From the NCBI GenBank assembly GCA_021107945.1, contig JAIORV010000129.1:1-52014 (forward strand): a stretch of 52,014 nucleotides of DNA, in the 5' to 3' direction. The position numbers were made by a program, and so were the translations under genes. Within the stretch, counting starts at the first letter, position 1, and every line of letters begins with the position of its first letter. Shown in pieces: positions 1 through 9,142 of this stretch. The notes beneath the pieces are model-generated. The model saw only the letters and a program-made list of their open reading frames with translations, did not search any database and was not told where the DNA came from. Source of the DNA: Vulcanimicrobiota bacterium. Lineage in GTDB: Bacteria > Vulcanimicrobiota > JAJTBE01.

Positions 1-34
1 CGGGAATAACTGATCTCAAGGCGGCATGATTTTT

Positions 35-296
35 TGACAGAATGTATATACACCCGTATCGGGAATAAGAATAAACAAGAAAAGCTTCATTCAAATTATG
101 GAAAGGGCGGTATAAAACTGTGGGTGAGAAAGAACCGGTAAACCGTTAAAACGGTTAAACACCCAATGTTTGGGGCGTCGTCCTACCACCCGATTAAAAT
201 GCGGGTGTTGTCTTAAAAATGTCATCAAAGATTAGAAACAAGTTCAGGATGACGTATACCAGCCGGTTCTCATCAAAAATGCGTAAGTCCTGTTAG
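35..296 (-). repeat. Composite palindromic repeat, copy A1, plus a MITE-type end
   Basis: No gene is visible from 1 to 529. Bases about 45-240 are the reverse complement of a composite repeat found again near 48295-48480 and, in part, near 3085-3190. It contains the palindromes AACCGTTTTAACGGTT and an imperfect CCCGATTAAAATGCGGG. Bases about 275-293 end in ATGCGTAAGTCCTG, the inverted form of an end sequence shared with elements near 17495, 28100 and 51932. It is non-coding, and no transposase is present. Confidence 0.7.
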
Positions 297-369
297 ATTC
301 TGCGGTGGCAGGAGAGCGGATTACGGAGGACAGAGGCAAGGGGACGGTGGTCGGTAGGATGATGTGCTT

Positions 370-490
370 TTTGGTAAGCCCCTGAAAATTTATTTTAAAT
401 TCTCCGTGTACTCCGTGTCTTCGTGGTAAATATATCTTTTTCTCCGTATATCCTCTGCGAACTCAGCGAACTCTGCGTTGAAAAATATCT
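370..490. repeat. CCGCAGAG-type dispersed repeat
   Basis: Degenerate runs of the type TCCGTGTCTTCGTGGTAAA and CTGCGAACTCAGCGAACTC precede the acyl-CoA synthetase. Related strings recur at about 6355-6390, 10785-10855, 12370-12390, 12480-12510, 19577-19600, 24215-24250, 29825-29865, 31850-31885, 34855-34885, 35220-35250 and 37915-37950. It resembles a widespread class of short intergenic repeats seen in many environmental bacteria. I see no coding or regulatory role. Confidence 0.6.
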
Positions 491-529
491 TTAAACGACC
501 GAATAAATTGGAACAAGGATGTAATTAAT

Positions 530-2266
530 ATGGAAATACAGACTTTGCAGGAACTGGTGAATCTATTCAGGGACAGGAAATCAATGTGTCTGGAAGGGAA
601 TAAGGAATACTCTTACAAGCAAGCCTATCATACCATTGTTACTCTTGCCCGCGGTTTTCTTTCATCAGGGCTCGCTCCCGGCGACCGTGTGATGATAATG
701 TCCCAAAACAGGACCGAGTGGATGCTCACTTCTCTTGCGTTGAATTATGCCGGTATAATTGATGTTCCCAGGGGTGTAAATGCGTCCGACACCGAGATTA
801 ACTACATCCTCAAGCACAGCGCACCGGGGATGATTATTGTTGATAATGAGAAAGCCTACATGAGGATGAAGGGAAACAGGGAGATTATCTCCATCGAGAA
901 AATACATGGGATCCGTTGTCTTGATGATATAATAAAGAAAGGGGAAAAATCACATATATCGATTCCCGAGGTGAATCCGGATATGGTTGCCAGTCATCTT
1001 TACACATCAGGAACAACGGGTGAACCCAAAGGGGCGGAACTCACCCATCGCAACTATGCCGCAAATATCAATGCCTGCAAGAGAAGACTCCATGCCGATG
1101 ATTCAGATCTTGCCATGTCGGTTCTCCCTTTGTGGCACGTTCTTGAGAGATTGGCTGAATATGTATTTCTTTTCTGGGGTGCAAGCATTTATTATTCCTC
1201 CATTCCTTCATTGAAAAAGGATCTGAAGGTGATTCGTCCCACATGCCTGGTTGTGGTTCCCCGGATACTTGAAAAAATATATGACACCAGGGTAGTGAGA
1301 AGTCTGGAAAAAAAATCCGGGATAACAAAAGGTATTTTCAAGTTTTTCATCGGCTTGTCAATAGATTCAAGACGCGGAGGATGGAATCCGTTCAGGGCGA
1401 TTGAGAAAATCCCCCGGCAATATCTGGATAAGCAGGTTTTTTCAAAATTGAAAGAGGGACTTGGAGGAAGAATACGCCTGCTCGTCTCCGGTGGAGGGAA
1501 GCTCAGGCGCGATATTGATGATTTCTTCTTTGCCGCCGGTATTCCCATTCTTGAGGGATATGGATTGACAGAGACAAGCCCCGTTATAGCGGTAAGGTCT
1601 TTTGAGGATTTTACACCGGGAACCGTGGGAAAGCCCCTTGGCAACCTGGAAGTAAAAATCCTTGATCATGATACAGGCAATGAAATGAAAAAGACTAAAA
1701 TCGGCGTGATATTCGTCAAGGGTCCCAGCGTGATGAAAGGATATTATAAGAATGATTATGAAACCCGCAAAGCTTTCAGAAACGGATGGTTTGATACGGG
1801 AGACCTGGGATACATCGATAAGCAGGGGAATATTGTTATAACAGGCAGGATGAAGAATATCATCGTTTTGTCGAACGGTGAGAATATAAGCCCGGAGTAT
1901 ATTGAATTTGCTTTAAAAAGGTCGCCCCTGATAACGAATGCCATTGTTGTAGGGCAGGATTGGAAGGGACTGGGCGCATTGATTGAGCCGGATTTTGAAT
2001 ATCTTGAGGATATATATGGCGATGAATATGCGAATCTGGAAAGCTCGGAGATTCACAAGCTCTACAAAAGGGAAATCAGGCATAGTGTCAGTCCGCTTTC
2101 GGGGTTCAGGGAATTTGAATGTATAAAGTCTTTCCGATTATTGAAAAAAAGCCTGGAGCCGGGCAAAGAGTTGACCTGGACGATGAAGCTGCGACGATCC
2201 GTTGTCGAGAGAACTTTCAACAAGGAGATAGAGAATATAGGCGTTGATATTAACGGAAAAAGATAA
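530..2266 (+). CDS. Long-chain acyl-CoA synthetase (AMP-binding, FAA1-like)
   Basis: The 578-residue product is an adenylate-forming enzyme that would activate fatty acids with ATP and CoA. The ATP-binding loop YTSGTTGEPKG lies at about residues 158-168. The adenylate-binding motif GYGLTETSPV is near 343-352, and the block GWFDTGDLGYIDKQG followed by VITGR marks the hinge and C-terminal domain near 420-442. The sequence SVLPLWHVLER after the loop is typical of the COG1022/FAA1 branch rather than short-chain Acs. No signal peptide is seen. The ATG at 530 has an AAGGAT site 9 bases upstream. It stands alone and converges with msrA. Substrate chain length cannot be read from the sequence. Confidence 0.93.
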   Translation: MEIQTLQELVNLFRDRKSMCLEGNKEYSYKQAYHTIVTLARGFLSSGLAPGDRVMIMSQNRTEWMLTSLALNYAGIIDVPRGVNASDTEINYILKHSAPGMIIVDNEKAYMRMKGNREIISIEKIHGIRCLDDIIKKGEKSHISIPEVNPDMVASHLYTSGTTGEPKGAELTHRNYAANINACKRRLHADDSDLAMSVLPLWHVLERLAEYVFLFWGASIYYSSIPSLKKDLKVIRPTCLVVVPRILEKIYDTRVVRSLEKKSGITKGIFKFFIGLSIDSRRGGWNPFRAIEKIPRQYLDKQVFSKLKEGLGGRIRLLVSGGGKLRRDIDDFFFAAGIPILEGYGLTETSPVIAVRSFEDFTPGTVGKPLGNLEVKILDHDTGNEMKKTKIGVIFVKGPSVMKGYYKNDYETRKAFRNGWFDTGDLGYIDKQGNIVITGRMKNIIVLSNGENISPEYIEFALKRSPLITNAIVVGQDWKGLGALIEPDFEYLEDIYGDEYANLESSEIHKLYKREIRHSVSPLSGFREFECIKSFRLLKKSLEPGKELTWTMKLRRSVVERTFNKEIENIGVDINGKR

Positions 2267-2276
2267 TAACTTCGAT

Positions 2277-2406
2277 ACTGTAGGAGCCTTTTCCCAAAGG
2301 CGACATAGGCAATACTAAACGACATTAAACAACGGCGGTCAACGGTGGGATATTATCGGAATCAGGAAACCATTGGAAATCGGGGTTGGGAAACCCCTCC
2401 TACAGT
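2277..2406. repeat. REP-like element with perfect 10-bp terminal inverted repeat
   Basis: ACTGTAGGAG at 2277-2286 and CTCCTACAGT at 2397-2406 bound a 130-bp segment between the convergent acyl-CoA synthetase and msrA genes. GTAGGAG/CTCCTAC ends recur near 3376, 10993, 15536, 35080 and 43450. A non-coding repeat is the best reading; it could also act as a transcript end. Confidence 0.65.
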
Positions 2407-2427
2407 AAAAATGAATACGAAATGGTA

Positions 2428-3024
2428 TCAATCCCCCCATATAGCGTCCAGATGCTGGTCCCTGCCGGAACCATGTTTATACAGGTTATATTTCAGGGGA
2501 CATTTTTTATGATAATCCTGGTGATAGTCCTCGGCTTTATAGAATATTTTCGCCTCAAGGATTTCTGTGGCAATGGGCTTATTAAATTTACCAGATTTCT
2601 CCAGTTTCTTTTTTGACCCGACTGCCAATTTCTTTTGTTCCTCATCGTGGTAAAATATTGCCGTTCGATACTGAGATCCCCGATCAACAAACTGCCCGCC
2701 GGGATCCGTGGGGTCTATCTGTTTCCAGAAAACATCCAGGAGCTTTGAATAGCTAATTTTGGAAGGGTCGTACAAAACTTGCACGGCCTCGTAATGGCCG
2801 GTCTTCCCGGAGCATACTTCATTGTAGGTGGGGTCTTTCTTGTGCCCTCCGGTGTAACCAGATATTACTTCCTTTACACCATCGAGCTTTTCAAACGGGT
2901 TCTCCATACACCAGAAGCACCCTCCTGCAAATGTGGCTTTCTTATATTTTTGGCTTAAAAATGCGAATGATCCCGATATGAGGGTTATTAATATGATAAA
3001 TGAAAATATTATTGTATATTTCAT
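2428..3024 (-). CDS. msrA: Exported peptide methionine sulfoxide reductase A
   Basis: MsrA reduces methionine-S-sulfoxide in proteins. The catalytic GGCFWC motif sits at residues 34-39 with Cys36 as the nucleophile, followed by the family block VISGYTGGHKKDPTYNEVC and QIDPTDPGGQFVDRGSQYR. The 198-residue length is normal. Residues 1-22 are hydrophobic (a signal peptide or membrane anchor), so it probably repairs envelope proteins. A cysteine in the tail (KKCPLKY) may be the resolving residue. The start has an AAGGAAG site. It is a single gene converging with the acyl-CoA synthetase. Confidence 0.96.
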   Translation of the reverse strand: MKYTIIFSFIILITLISGSFAFLSQKYKKATFAGGCFWCMENPFEKLDGVKEVISGYTGGHKKDPTYNEVCSGKTGHYEAVQVLYDPSKISYSKLLDVFWKQIDPTDPGGQFVDRGSQYRTAIFYHDEEQKKLAVGSKKKLEKSGKFNKPIATEILEAKIFYKAEDYHQDYHKKCPLKYNLYKHGSGRDQHLDAIWGD

Positions 3025-3084
3025 TTGCTCACTTCCTTGATGTTTTCCCTAATCTTCATCGTTCAGACTCCTCATCGTAGGCTA

Positions 3085-3425
3085 ATCTTTGATGTCATTT
3101 TTAAGATAACACCCGATTTTAATCGGGTGGCGGAACGATATCCCCAAACAATGGGTGTTTAACCGTTTTAACGGTTTACCGGTTCTTTCTCAGCTACACC
3201 ATTAACCTTCAGAATCTGAAAGCCGCTGAAGCGGCTAAGATGGCGTGGTTAAGCCATACTCCCTCCCACCACAATAAATTGTGGTGTTGTTCTAAAAATA
3301 AAATGTTGAATAATTGTTAATGCACTCTAAGTATCACATCAATTTCCATAGAAATATATTTAAAGATAAGCACTGTAGGAGAGGCTTCCAGCCTCGATAT
3401 CGTGGCAAGATTCCACTCCTGCGAA
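3085..3425 (+). repeat. Composite palindromic repeat, copy A2, and adjoining hairpin element
   Basis: Bases 3085-3365 match copy A3 (about 48295-48640) over most of their length but lack an internal stretch of roughly 75 bp present in A1 and A3. Palindromes include CCCGATTTTAATCGGG, AACCGTTTTAACGGTT, GCCGCTGAAGCGGC and CCACAATAAATTGTGG. Bases 3374-3417 form a second element beginning CTGTAGGAGAGGC, whose reverse complement recurs at 15535-15585. The region is non-coding. Confidence 0.75.
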
Positions 3426-3447
3426 GGGGAGGACTGAATATTTACCC

Positions 3448-4656
3448 TTAATCTTCATCGTCATCCCAGTATTTTTCTAATCCCTTTTTTTGGTATAAAA
3501 CTGCAAGCTCCTTATAGAAGTAATTCTTCTTATACCTGTATTTCTCCCCAACAACGGAAACCACAAACTCCTCGTCGAAATTCTGTAACAATAACAATGC
3601 GCCTTCTCTTAACGGAAAGTGTATTTCATTCTGAATAAAGCTCTCATCCTTGCCTATGTAATGAACTTCAGCTTCATGGTGTCTCTCGTCATCCAGAAGT
3701 TGATATAGAAAGCCGACCACTTCAGGCTCTTTGTATGAAGAGAGAAGTCTTAATGCAATATGTGCACTTACGATATTTGCTCCCGGTTTTTTAATCTCTC
3801 TCACCAATCCCCTGTATCCATTTTCTGCCGCCACGATATTTAAATCCAGGGCGATTTCTTCAAAAGGCTCGATATCTCTAAATCCTTCAAGAATTTTGAC
3901 TCGAAAATCTTTCAGAACCCCAGTCGCCGATTCGCCTCCGATTTTCCCCAGTGAATCCATTGCCGTAAAGGGGAGAACCTCATCCTCAAGATATAGATAC
4001 TTTCGAAGAATGGGCGTGAAGTCATCCCATCCGGAGTTCCCGATCGACTCGAGAATGCAATCAAGCAGGAATCTCCTGTCATCAATCAGTTCTTCTCCCG
4101 GCATTGTTTCAATATACTCGAGGGCATCAAGGAAATATTTCATCAAAGCCTGGCTGTTAAGAAGTTTTGCAAGAAAAATATGTTCGAACCTGAAATCCAT
4201 CTTTTGAGCGCAATATTTTTGTATGAGGGAAGGTCGATCAATTACTCCCTGAATAAGATTCCTGGCCTCATCAATCTTGTTCCCATTGACGAAATCGTCT
4301 TCGAAAGTCTGCATGTTACTGCAAAGGTGAAAAAGAAAAAGCAGAACTTCATCTTTCTTGGCATGCTCCTCGAAGAAGTACCCGTTGAAACGGGCAACCT
4401 GGCATATAAAATTAAATACCGATTCCGCCTCCCTGACCATATATTCATCGGATTCCAGTCTGTTGAGAACTAATTGTGTAATTTTACATATCATATGAGC
4501 AATATGCTCATTATTTCTCAACCGGGATAATTTTTTCAAACAGGAATACAGATACCTATCCATTCGCGGCAGGTATATCATTCCGGTCAGTTTTTTTTTG
4601 TCGGTTAAAATATTAAATTCTAACCAGGACTCGTCAAAGTAAATAAATTCCATCAT
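3448..4656 (-). CDS. Hypothetical helical-repeat protein
   Basis: I do not recognise this 402-residue protein. It looks all-helical and soluble, without a signal peptide or membrane segment. Stretches such as LYLEDEVLPFTAMDSLGKI followed by GGESATGVLKDF resemble HEAT-type repeats, in which small residues alternate with leucines, so a protein-binding scaffold is possible. The C-terminus ends in an acidic YWDDDED. The tandem ATG at 4656/4653 leaves the start ambiguous by one codon, and the upstream AAAGAGAAA is a weak ribosome site. It is a single gene flanked by repeat-rich gaps on both sides. Confidence 0.75.
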   Translation of the reverse strand: MMEFIYFDESWLEFNILTDKKKLTGMIYLPRMDRYLYSCLKKLSRLRNNEHIAHMICKITQLVLNRLESDEYMVREAESVFNFICQVARFNGYFFEEHAKKDEVLLFLFHLCSNMQTFEDDFVNGNKIDEARNLIQGVIDRPSLIQKYCAQKMDFRFEHIFLAKLLNSQALMKYFLDALEYIETMPGEELIDDRRFLLDCILESIGNSGWDDFTPILRKYLYLEDEVLPFTAMDSLGKIGGESATGVLKDFRVKILEGFRDIEPFEEIALDLNIVAAENGYRGLVREIKKPGANIVSAHIALRLLSSYKEPEVVGFLYQLLDDERHHEAEVHYIGKDESFIQNEIHFPLREGALLLLQNFDEEFVVSVVGEKYRYKKNYFYKELAVLYQKKGLEKYWDDDED

Positions 4657-5396
4657 TTTCTCTTTGTTTCATTTATATTTGTTATCCATATTTTAGTTAG
4701 ATGAACAATGTATGTCAAGTAATTAAACAATAAACTTTTTTGTCCGTTCTGAATTATTGCTGTGGGAAGAGAGAGAATGGCTTAACCATAGCGTTAAATG
4801 GGCGGCGAGACGCCACCCCCACCATAATAAGAATGTTGCACCTGTCAATACAAGAATGTAGCTATGGGCGGCGAGACGCCACCCCCACCGCTGCACCCTC
4901 CCTTGTCATTATAACAATATCTGTATAACAATATCGGTAGTTGCGGCGTCTCGCCGCAGTAATATTTACTAATAATAGTTTGTAAGGTGATAACAGGGTT
5001 TTAAGCCTTTTAAGACAGCACCACAATTTATTGTGGTAAAATGAGTGTAACCCCCGCCACTACAGCGTCCTAACCACTTCAGTGGTTTACCTCCTCAAGA
5101 AATCATTGAAAAATTAAATGGGCGGCGAGAGGCCACCCCTACCGCTGCACCCACCGTAAGAGGTAGGTTTTATAGGCTTCTAACCGCCGATTAAAATCGG
5201 GTGTTGTCTTAAAAATGTTATAGGAGGTAGTTAAATGTTGGGGATTTCAAAAAACGGAAGGGAATGGGAGGGAATTGATGAATTATTTTAAAATGGCATA
5301 TAATAGCTCACACAAACTTTGTGAAAAAGTTGACAATATACAATATTAATTCTGGTTCCAATAAGGAGTTTGGGATAAAAAGCAGGAGGGAAAAAA
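4657..5396. repeat. Intergenic cluster of REP-like hairpins
   Basis: This 740-bp gap holds no convincing gene. Hairpins of the type GGCGGCGAGACGCCACCCC start near 4800, 4865 and 5120 (the last with a variant arm), and the partner GCGGCGTCTCGCCGC lies at about 4943-4957. Further palindromes are CCACAATTTATTGTGG near 5026, ACCACTTCAGTGGT near 5070 and CCGATTAAAATCGG near 5187. The spacing is irregular, so this is not a CRISPR array. A strong GGAGGG ribosome site for the next gene lies at about 5384. Confidence 0.75.
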
Positions 5397-6344
5397 ATGA
5401 CAGCAGAAATTGGAATCCTTGCGGGAAATGAAGGACCTTTCCCGGTTAAACTTATCGAGAAAATAAATGAAATGAATGTTGACGGTATCAGGGCGGAAAT
5501 GTGTGTAGTGCCCGATATAAGCCTGGAATGGAAGTCGCCATACAAGGTTATCATTGATCGTATCTCCCATGCAATTCCGTACTATTTTGAGTTCTGCAAG
5601 AAAGCGATGATCGACGGTTCATACGTGATTAACAATCCTTTCCGATTCTTCAGCGACAAGTTTTTTGGCTATTGTATCGCCAAAGAGATGGGCATCCCCG
5701 TACCCCGCACGGTTGCACTTCCATCCAAAGAGTACAAAAAAGGTATAGAGGCGGAGGATCTTATCAATTTGAAGTTTCCTATCAACTGGGAGGAGATAAT
5801 TGAATACGTGAAATTTCCGGCGGTTTTGAAGCCCGCTGACGGGTATGGCTGGAGAGATGTCACTGTTGTTCATAACTTCGAGGAGATGATGAGGGCATAT
5901 GACAAGTCAAATCAGTTGATCATGACACTCCAGGAGTTTATCGATTTTGACCAATATGTCAGGTGCTTCTGCCTTGGTAAGAAATACACAATGCCCATAA
6001 GGTATGAGCCGAAAGAGCCGCATCACAAAAGGTATGTTGTCGATCATAAGCATCTGACCCCGGAGATGGGAGAAAAAATAGTCAAATATTCAATAGACCT
6101 CAGCAAGGTGCTTGATTATGACATGAATGCTTGTGAATTCGCAATAAAGGACGGCGTGCCATACGCTATTGACTTTATCAACCTTGTTCCCGATTCACAT
6201 CCGGATTCAATCAGACACCACTATTTTGACTGGGTTGTCGAGCATATGGCGAAAGCGGCGATTGAGTACGTGCAAAAACCGGAGACCATGGGGGCATGGG
6301 ATACCATCAAGCCTTATATCAAGTCTGTATCTCAATTTGTATAA
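5397..6344 (+). CDS. ATP-grasp family ligase-like protein
   Basis: The 315-residue protein has the layout of a RimK/glutathione-synthetase-type ATP-grasp enzyme, which couples ATP cleavage to amide-bond formation through an acyl phosphate. A pre-ATP domain covers about residues 1-110 and ends in FGYCIAKEMGIPVPRT. The nucleotide-binding strand and loop FPAVLKPADGYGWRDV follows, then a central LQEFIDFDQYVRCF. The metal-binding end is VPYAIDFINLVPD, with Asp and Asn in the expected spacing. The substrate is unknown. The start is fixed by GGAGGG about 8 bases upstream. A PIG-L-type deacetylase follows 137 bp downstream on the same strand, which suggests but does not prove a shared pathway. Confidence 0.8.
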   Translation: MTAEIGILAGNEGPFPVKLIEKINEMNVDGIRAEMCVVPDISLEWKSPYKVIIDRISHAIPYYFEFCKKAMIDGSYVINNPFRFFSDKFFGYCIAKEMGIPVPRTVALPSKEYKKGIEAEDLINLKFPINWEEIIEYVKFPAVLKPADGYGWRDVTVVHNFEEMMRAYDKSNQLIMTLQEFIDFDQYVRCFCLGKKYTMPIRYEPKEPHHKRYVVDHKHLTPEMGEKIVKYSIDLSKVLDYDMNACEFAIKDGVPYAIDFINLVPDSHPDSIRHHYFDWVVEHMAKAAIEYVQKPETMGAWDTIKPYIKSVSQFV

Positions 6345-6481
6345 ATGTAATTATTCACCGCAGAGTTCGCAGAGATCGCGGAGATTTAAATTAATTAAAC
6401 GCTTTAGACAACTAAAGTGTTTCTTCCCCGAATAAACCATATTAAATAAGTTCTTTGAACACTACTGACTAAAGGCGGACT

Positions 6482-7132
6482 ATGGAGCAACGAATATTAA
6501 TGATATGCGCCCATCCTGACGACGAGCTTCTATGGATGGGGGGCACGCTTTTGAAGTATCGGGAGAATTTCAAGGTGGATTTCGCCTGTCTTACTATGCC
6601 GTTTAATAGGTCAAGGGTTAAAGGATTATTCAGAATCGAGAGACATTTCAACACAGGCGTGATTCTCTGCTTTGGTTATGAGGATGACACTGCGGTATGG
6701 CGCGAGGGAGTGAACTTCGATTTCGATGATCAATGGCTTGATTGCCTCGATTATGAGAAATACGACCTTATTTTCTCCCACAACCGGTATGGGGAGTATT
6801 ATCATCCTCACCATATTTATATTCACAATAGGTTGAAAGAAAAAGGCATCCCGTTTATCTCATTCGGACACCTTGAATTCAGCGACTTCTACGTCAATCT
6901 TGATGATAAGGAGAGAAGCGAGAAGCAAAATCTGTTAATGGAACTCTACCCCTCGGAATATGAGAGAAGTTTTCACAAATTTACATACTGGCACACAAAT
7001 ATCGAGAGGTTTAGATTCGAAATCCCTGATGAGAATAATGAGAAGAATGAGAATGAAGATGTCAGGGAGGAATTCATGAAAAAAATTGATTGTTTATGGG
7101 GTGGGGAACTTCAGCTCAAAAATGAACTTTAA
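6482..7132 (+). CDS. PIG-L/LmbE family deacetylase
   Basis: This 216-residue protein belongs to the zinc-dependent GlcNAc-PI de-N-acetylase family. The signature AHPDDE is at residues 10-15, in a Rossmann-like start (ILMICAHPDDELLWMGGTLL). A downstream histidine block, FSHNRYGEYYHPHHIYIHNR, supplies the remaining metal and active-site histidines. Family members remove acetyl groups from amino sugars in glycolipids, mycothiol or bacillithiol precursors, and antibiotics. No signal peptide is seen, so the substrate is probably cytosolic. The start has AAAGGCGG just upstream. The ATP-grasp gene ahead on the same strand is the likely functional partner, but the substrate is not predictable. Confidence 0.88.
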   Translation: MEQRILMICAHPDDELLWMGGTLLKYRENFKVDFACLTMPFNRSRVKGLFRIERHFNTGVILCFGYEDDTAVWREGVNFDFDDQWLDCLDYEKYDLIFSHNRYGEYYHPHHIYIHNRLKEKGIPFISFGHLEFSDFYVNLDDKERSEKQNLLMELYPSEYERSFHKFTYWHTNIERFRFEIPDENNEKNENEDVREEFMKKIDCLWGGELQLKNEL

Positions 7133-7193
7133 TTGATTTGGGTGCACATGTTTCCTGTCAAAAATATTTATTGCTATTCAGATCCCACCGCCA

Positions 7194-7426
7194 TGTCATC
7201 CTGAGCGGAATACGATCTCTTAATTTATTGGATAAGCTTTGGTAAGAACGGATTTTACTTACCTCCGATGTATTAATCAGCGAAGGATCTCTTCTGTGGC
7301 AACGATCTCCTTCAAGCATAGGTTCAAGAGATTCTTCGCTGTGTAAATCCCTGGACACAAGATAATCGCGTCTTTGAGAAAATCATCGGAGTCAAGTAAT
7401 TCATTCGTGATCCGCTCAGAATGACA
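7194..7426. mobile_element. MITE-like element M1, 233 bp, 16-bp terminal inverted repeats
   Basis: TGTCATCCTGAGCGGA at 7194-7209 is matched in inverted form by TCCGCTCAGAATGACA at 7411-7426 (15 of 16). Inside is a nested inverted repeat: CAGCGAAGGATCTCT near 7276-7290 against AGAGATTCTTCGCTG near 7328-7342, plus CCTCCGATG against CATCGGAG. A second, diverged copy lies at 17510-17768. There is no coding capacity. A further right-end fragment follows near 7442. The rest of the gap 7133-7570 holds nothing else I can identify. Confidence 0.75.
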
Positions 7427-7570
7427 TACTCAAGTCTTTCTTGATTCGCTCAGAAGGACAAGAAGCCTTGGGAGACTGAATAATTACGCTTGAACCTTTG
7501 ACAAAAAGTAAATGCACCCAATTGATTTTTGTTTGTCCCCTTTGTCTATCCTGTATGTTCGAATCTTATG

Positions 7571-8008
7571 TCAATTTTTTTCATTTTCCAATCGTTCCGA
7601 TAACTTTTTTGCATCTGAAACAAAATCAGGCATCAGTACAAGAGTTTCCCCGGTAAAGCCTGCTCCATAATCATTAGCGGTGAAGTTGCGATTGTCACGA
7701 TACTTGAACCAACGCTCGACCTCCTCAATCGTTAAAATACCGTGTTTTGCAGCATAACGAAAAATATCCATGAAAATCAGCCTGTCCACTTCATTGGGGC
7801 TGGAAAAATAAGGCTTTAATGCTTTGCGCAAAAGTTTACCTGAAGTCTCCAGAGTCAATTCGAAACCCTTGACAACGGCATTGCGATAAACTTCATAATC
7901 AATACTTCCTTTTTCGCTCTTGTCAAGAAGAACAAGAGAAGTCTCCAGTGTTATTATGCATCGTTCTAAATGATCTTTGTTCAAATACACTTTATTGCTC
8001 CTTCGCAT
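7571..8008 (-). CDS. HEPN-like nucleotidyltransferase substrate-binding protein (HI0074 family)
   Basis: The 145-residue all-helical protein matches the HI0074 type, the partner of small MNT-type nucleotidyltransferases. Typical features are the N-terminal DHLERCIITLETSLVLL helix, the central YRNAVVKGFELTLETSGKLL, and the RNFTANDYG block near residues 111-119, which corresponds to the family's RN-x-tx-H-like site. In MNT/HEPN modules one protein is an RNase-type toxin and the other an AMP-transferring antitoxin. Here it is last in a minus-strand run, 38 bp after the RhuM gene, whereas its partner class normally lies directly next to it. No clear ribosome site precedes the ATG. Confidence 0.82.
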   Translation of the reverse strand: MRRSNKVYLNKDHLERCIITLETSLVLLDKSEKGSIDYEVYRNAVVKGFELTLETSGKLLRKALKPYFSSPNEVDRLIFMDIFRYAAKHGILTIEEVERWFKYRDNRNFTANDYGAGFTGETLVLMPDFVSDAKKLSERLENEKN

Positions 8009-8046
8009 TGTATCGTTTCTGTTGCCGGATAAAATATATTACTCCT

Positions 8047-9078
8047 CTAATCATTGTTTCTATCACATAGTTGCTTTACCTTTTGAATTACAATATCAAA
8101 ATCACTTGAGGGATTTGAAGCTTCCACTATCTGCCTTTTTTTCAGGTGTTTGTCAAATTCCCTGTGAGCAAGGAACTTTGCCACTTCCGCCGATACCTTG
8201 CCGGGATTGTCAAGCACTTCGCACTCATTAAACTTTAGGAAAGAGTCCAATTTTTCTTTCCAGTCCTTCATTGTCATTGATACTCGTCTTTTTGCCTGAA
8301 ACTCCGCATAGTCAAGGTACTGACTTACAATTAAGTTGAGGTCTTTTAGTTCTTCCTCCGTCAGGTAATTTTTCGCAACGGTTACATCATATTTACGTAT
8401 GGGACCTCCCGGGGCGTTTTTCCAGGTGGTTAATCCTATATTCGGCTTTTCCGCATCTGCCCTTTCTTTTATTAATTCCGCCGCCGTATGACCGTGAATA
8501 GCCCAATGAAGCTTATTCTGAACAGTGGCAAAGAATTTCTTCGATATATCTGCACTGAAGGCATAATCAATACTGCATTTTGCATATATATCCGTAATTT
8601 TTTGATAAAAACGGCGTTCCGATGAGCGAATATCCCTGATCCGCTCAAGTAATTCGTCAAAATAATCCCGCCCCAGATTTCTACCCGATTTCAACCTTTC
8701 ATCATCAAGAACAAAACCCTTGATTATGTATTCTTTTAATCTATCAGTTGCCCACCTGCGGAATTGGATGCCTCTATTTGACCGGACACGATAACCCACC
8801 GCCAGAATCATATCCAGGTTGTAATAATCAATAAGCCTTTCTACTTCTCTTCCGCCTTCGATTTGAACTATTCGGAATTTCCTAATAGTTGCCTCCGGAA
8901 GCAACTCACCATCGGAATAAAGGGTTTTTATATGTTCATTAATTGTAGGAACAGATTTTTGGAATAATTCAGCTATAAGCCTTTGTGAAAGCCAGACGGT
9001 ATCATCCAGAAGCTGAACCTGGATGTGAGTATTGCCGTTATCTGCCACATACATTAAGAATTTAGTTTGATTTTGCAT
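8047..9078 (-). CDS. RhuM-family protein
   Basis: The 343-residue protein matches the RhuM (virulence-associated) family. Its opening, TKFLMYVADNGNTHIQVQL followed by DDTVWLSQRLIAELF, looks like a DNA-binding BRO/KilA-like region. The block YYNLDMILAVGYRVRSNRGI with FRRWATDRLKEYIIKGF is also characteristic. The biochemical function of the family is not established; members occur in genomic islands and near defence genes. I prefer the ATG at 9078 (MQNQ...), which has an AGAGGG site 8 bases upstream and fits the family's N-terminus, over the in-frame ATG at 9120. It lies between nucleotidyltransferase and HEPN genes with gaps of 64 and 38 bp. Confidence 0.88.
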   Translation of the reverse strand: MQNQTKFLMYVADNGNTHIQVQLLDDTVWLSQRLIAELFQKSVPTINEHIKTLYSDGELLPEATIRKFRIVQIEGGREVERLIDYYNLDMILAVGYRVRSNRGIQFRRWATDRLKEYIIKGFVLDDERLKSGRNLGRDYFDELLERIRDIRSSERRFYQKITDIYAKCSIDYAFSADISKKFFATVQNKLHWAIHGHTAAELIKERADAEKPNIGLTTWKNAPGGPIRKYDVTVAKNYLTEEELKDLNLIVSQYLDYAEFQAKRRVSMTMKDWKEKLDSFLKFNECEVLDNPGKVSAEVAKFLAHREFDKHLKKRQIVEASNPSSDFDIVIQKVKQLCDRNND

Positions 9079-9142
9079 ATTGATTCCCTCTTGCGTTAAT
9101 TTCCTGTTATTGATTTTCATTATTTACCGCTTCAAAGCAAGA

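Noticed and set aside
4740-5200. Possible CRISPR-like repeated hairpins
   Set aside because: Repeat units differ in sequence and spacing, there are no unique equal-length spacers, and no cas genes are present; they are REP-like palindromes.
7158-7358. 66-codon minus-strand frame, considered as a missing HI0073-type partner for the HEPN gene
   Set aside because: No GSxxxG or DxD motif; it is a translation of the MITE-like element.
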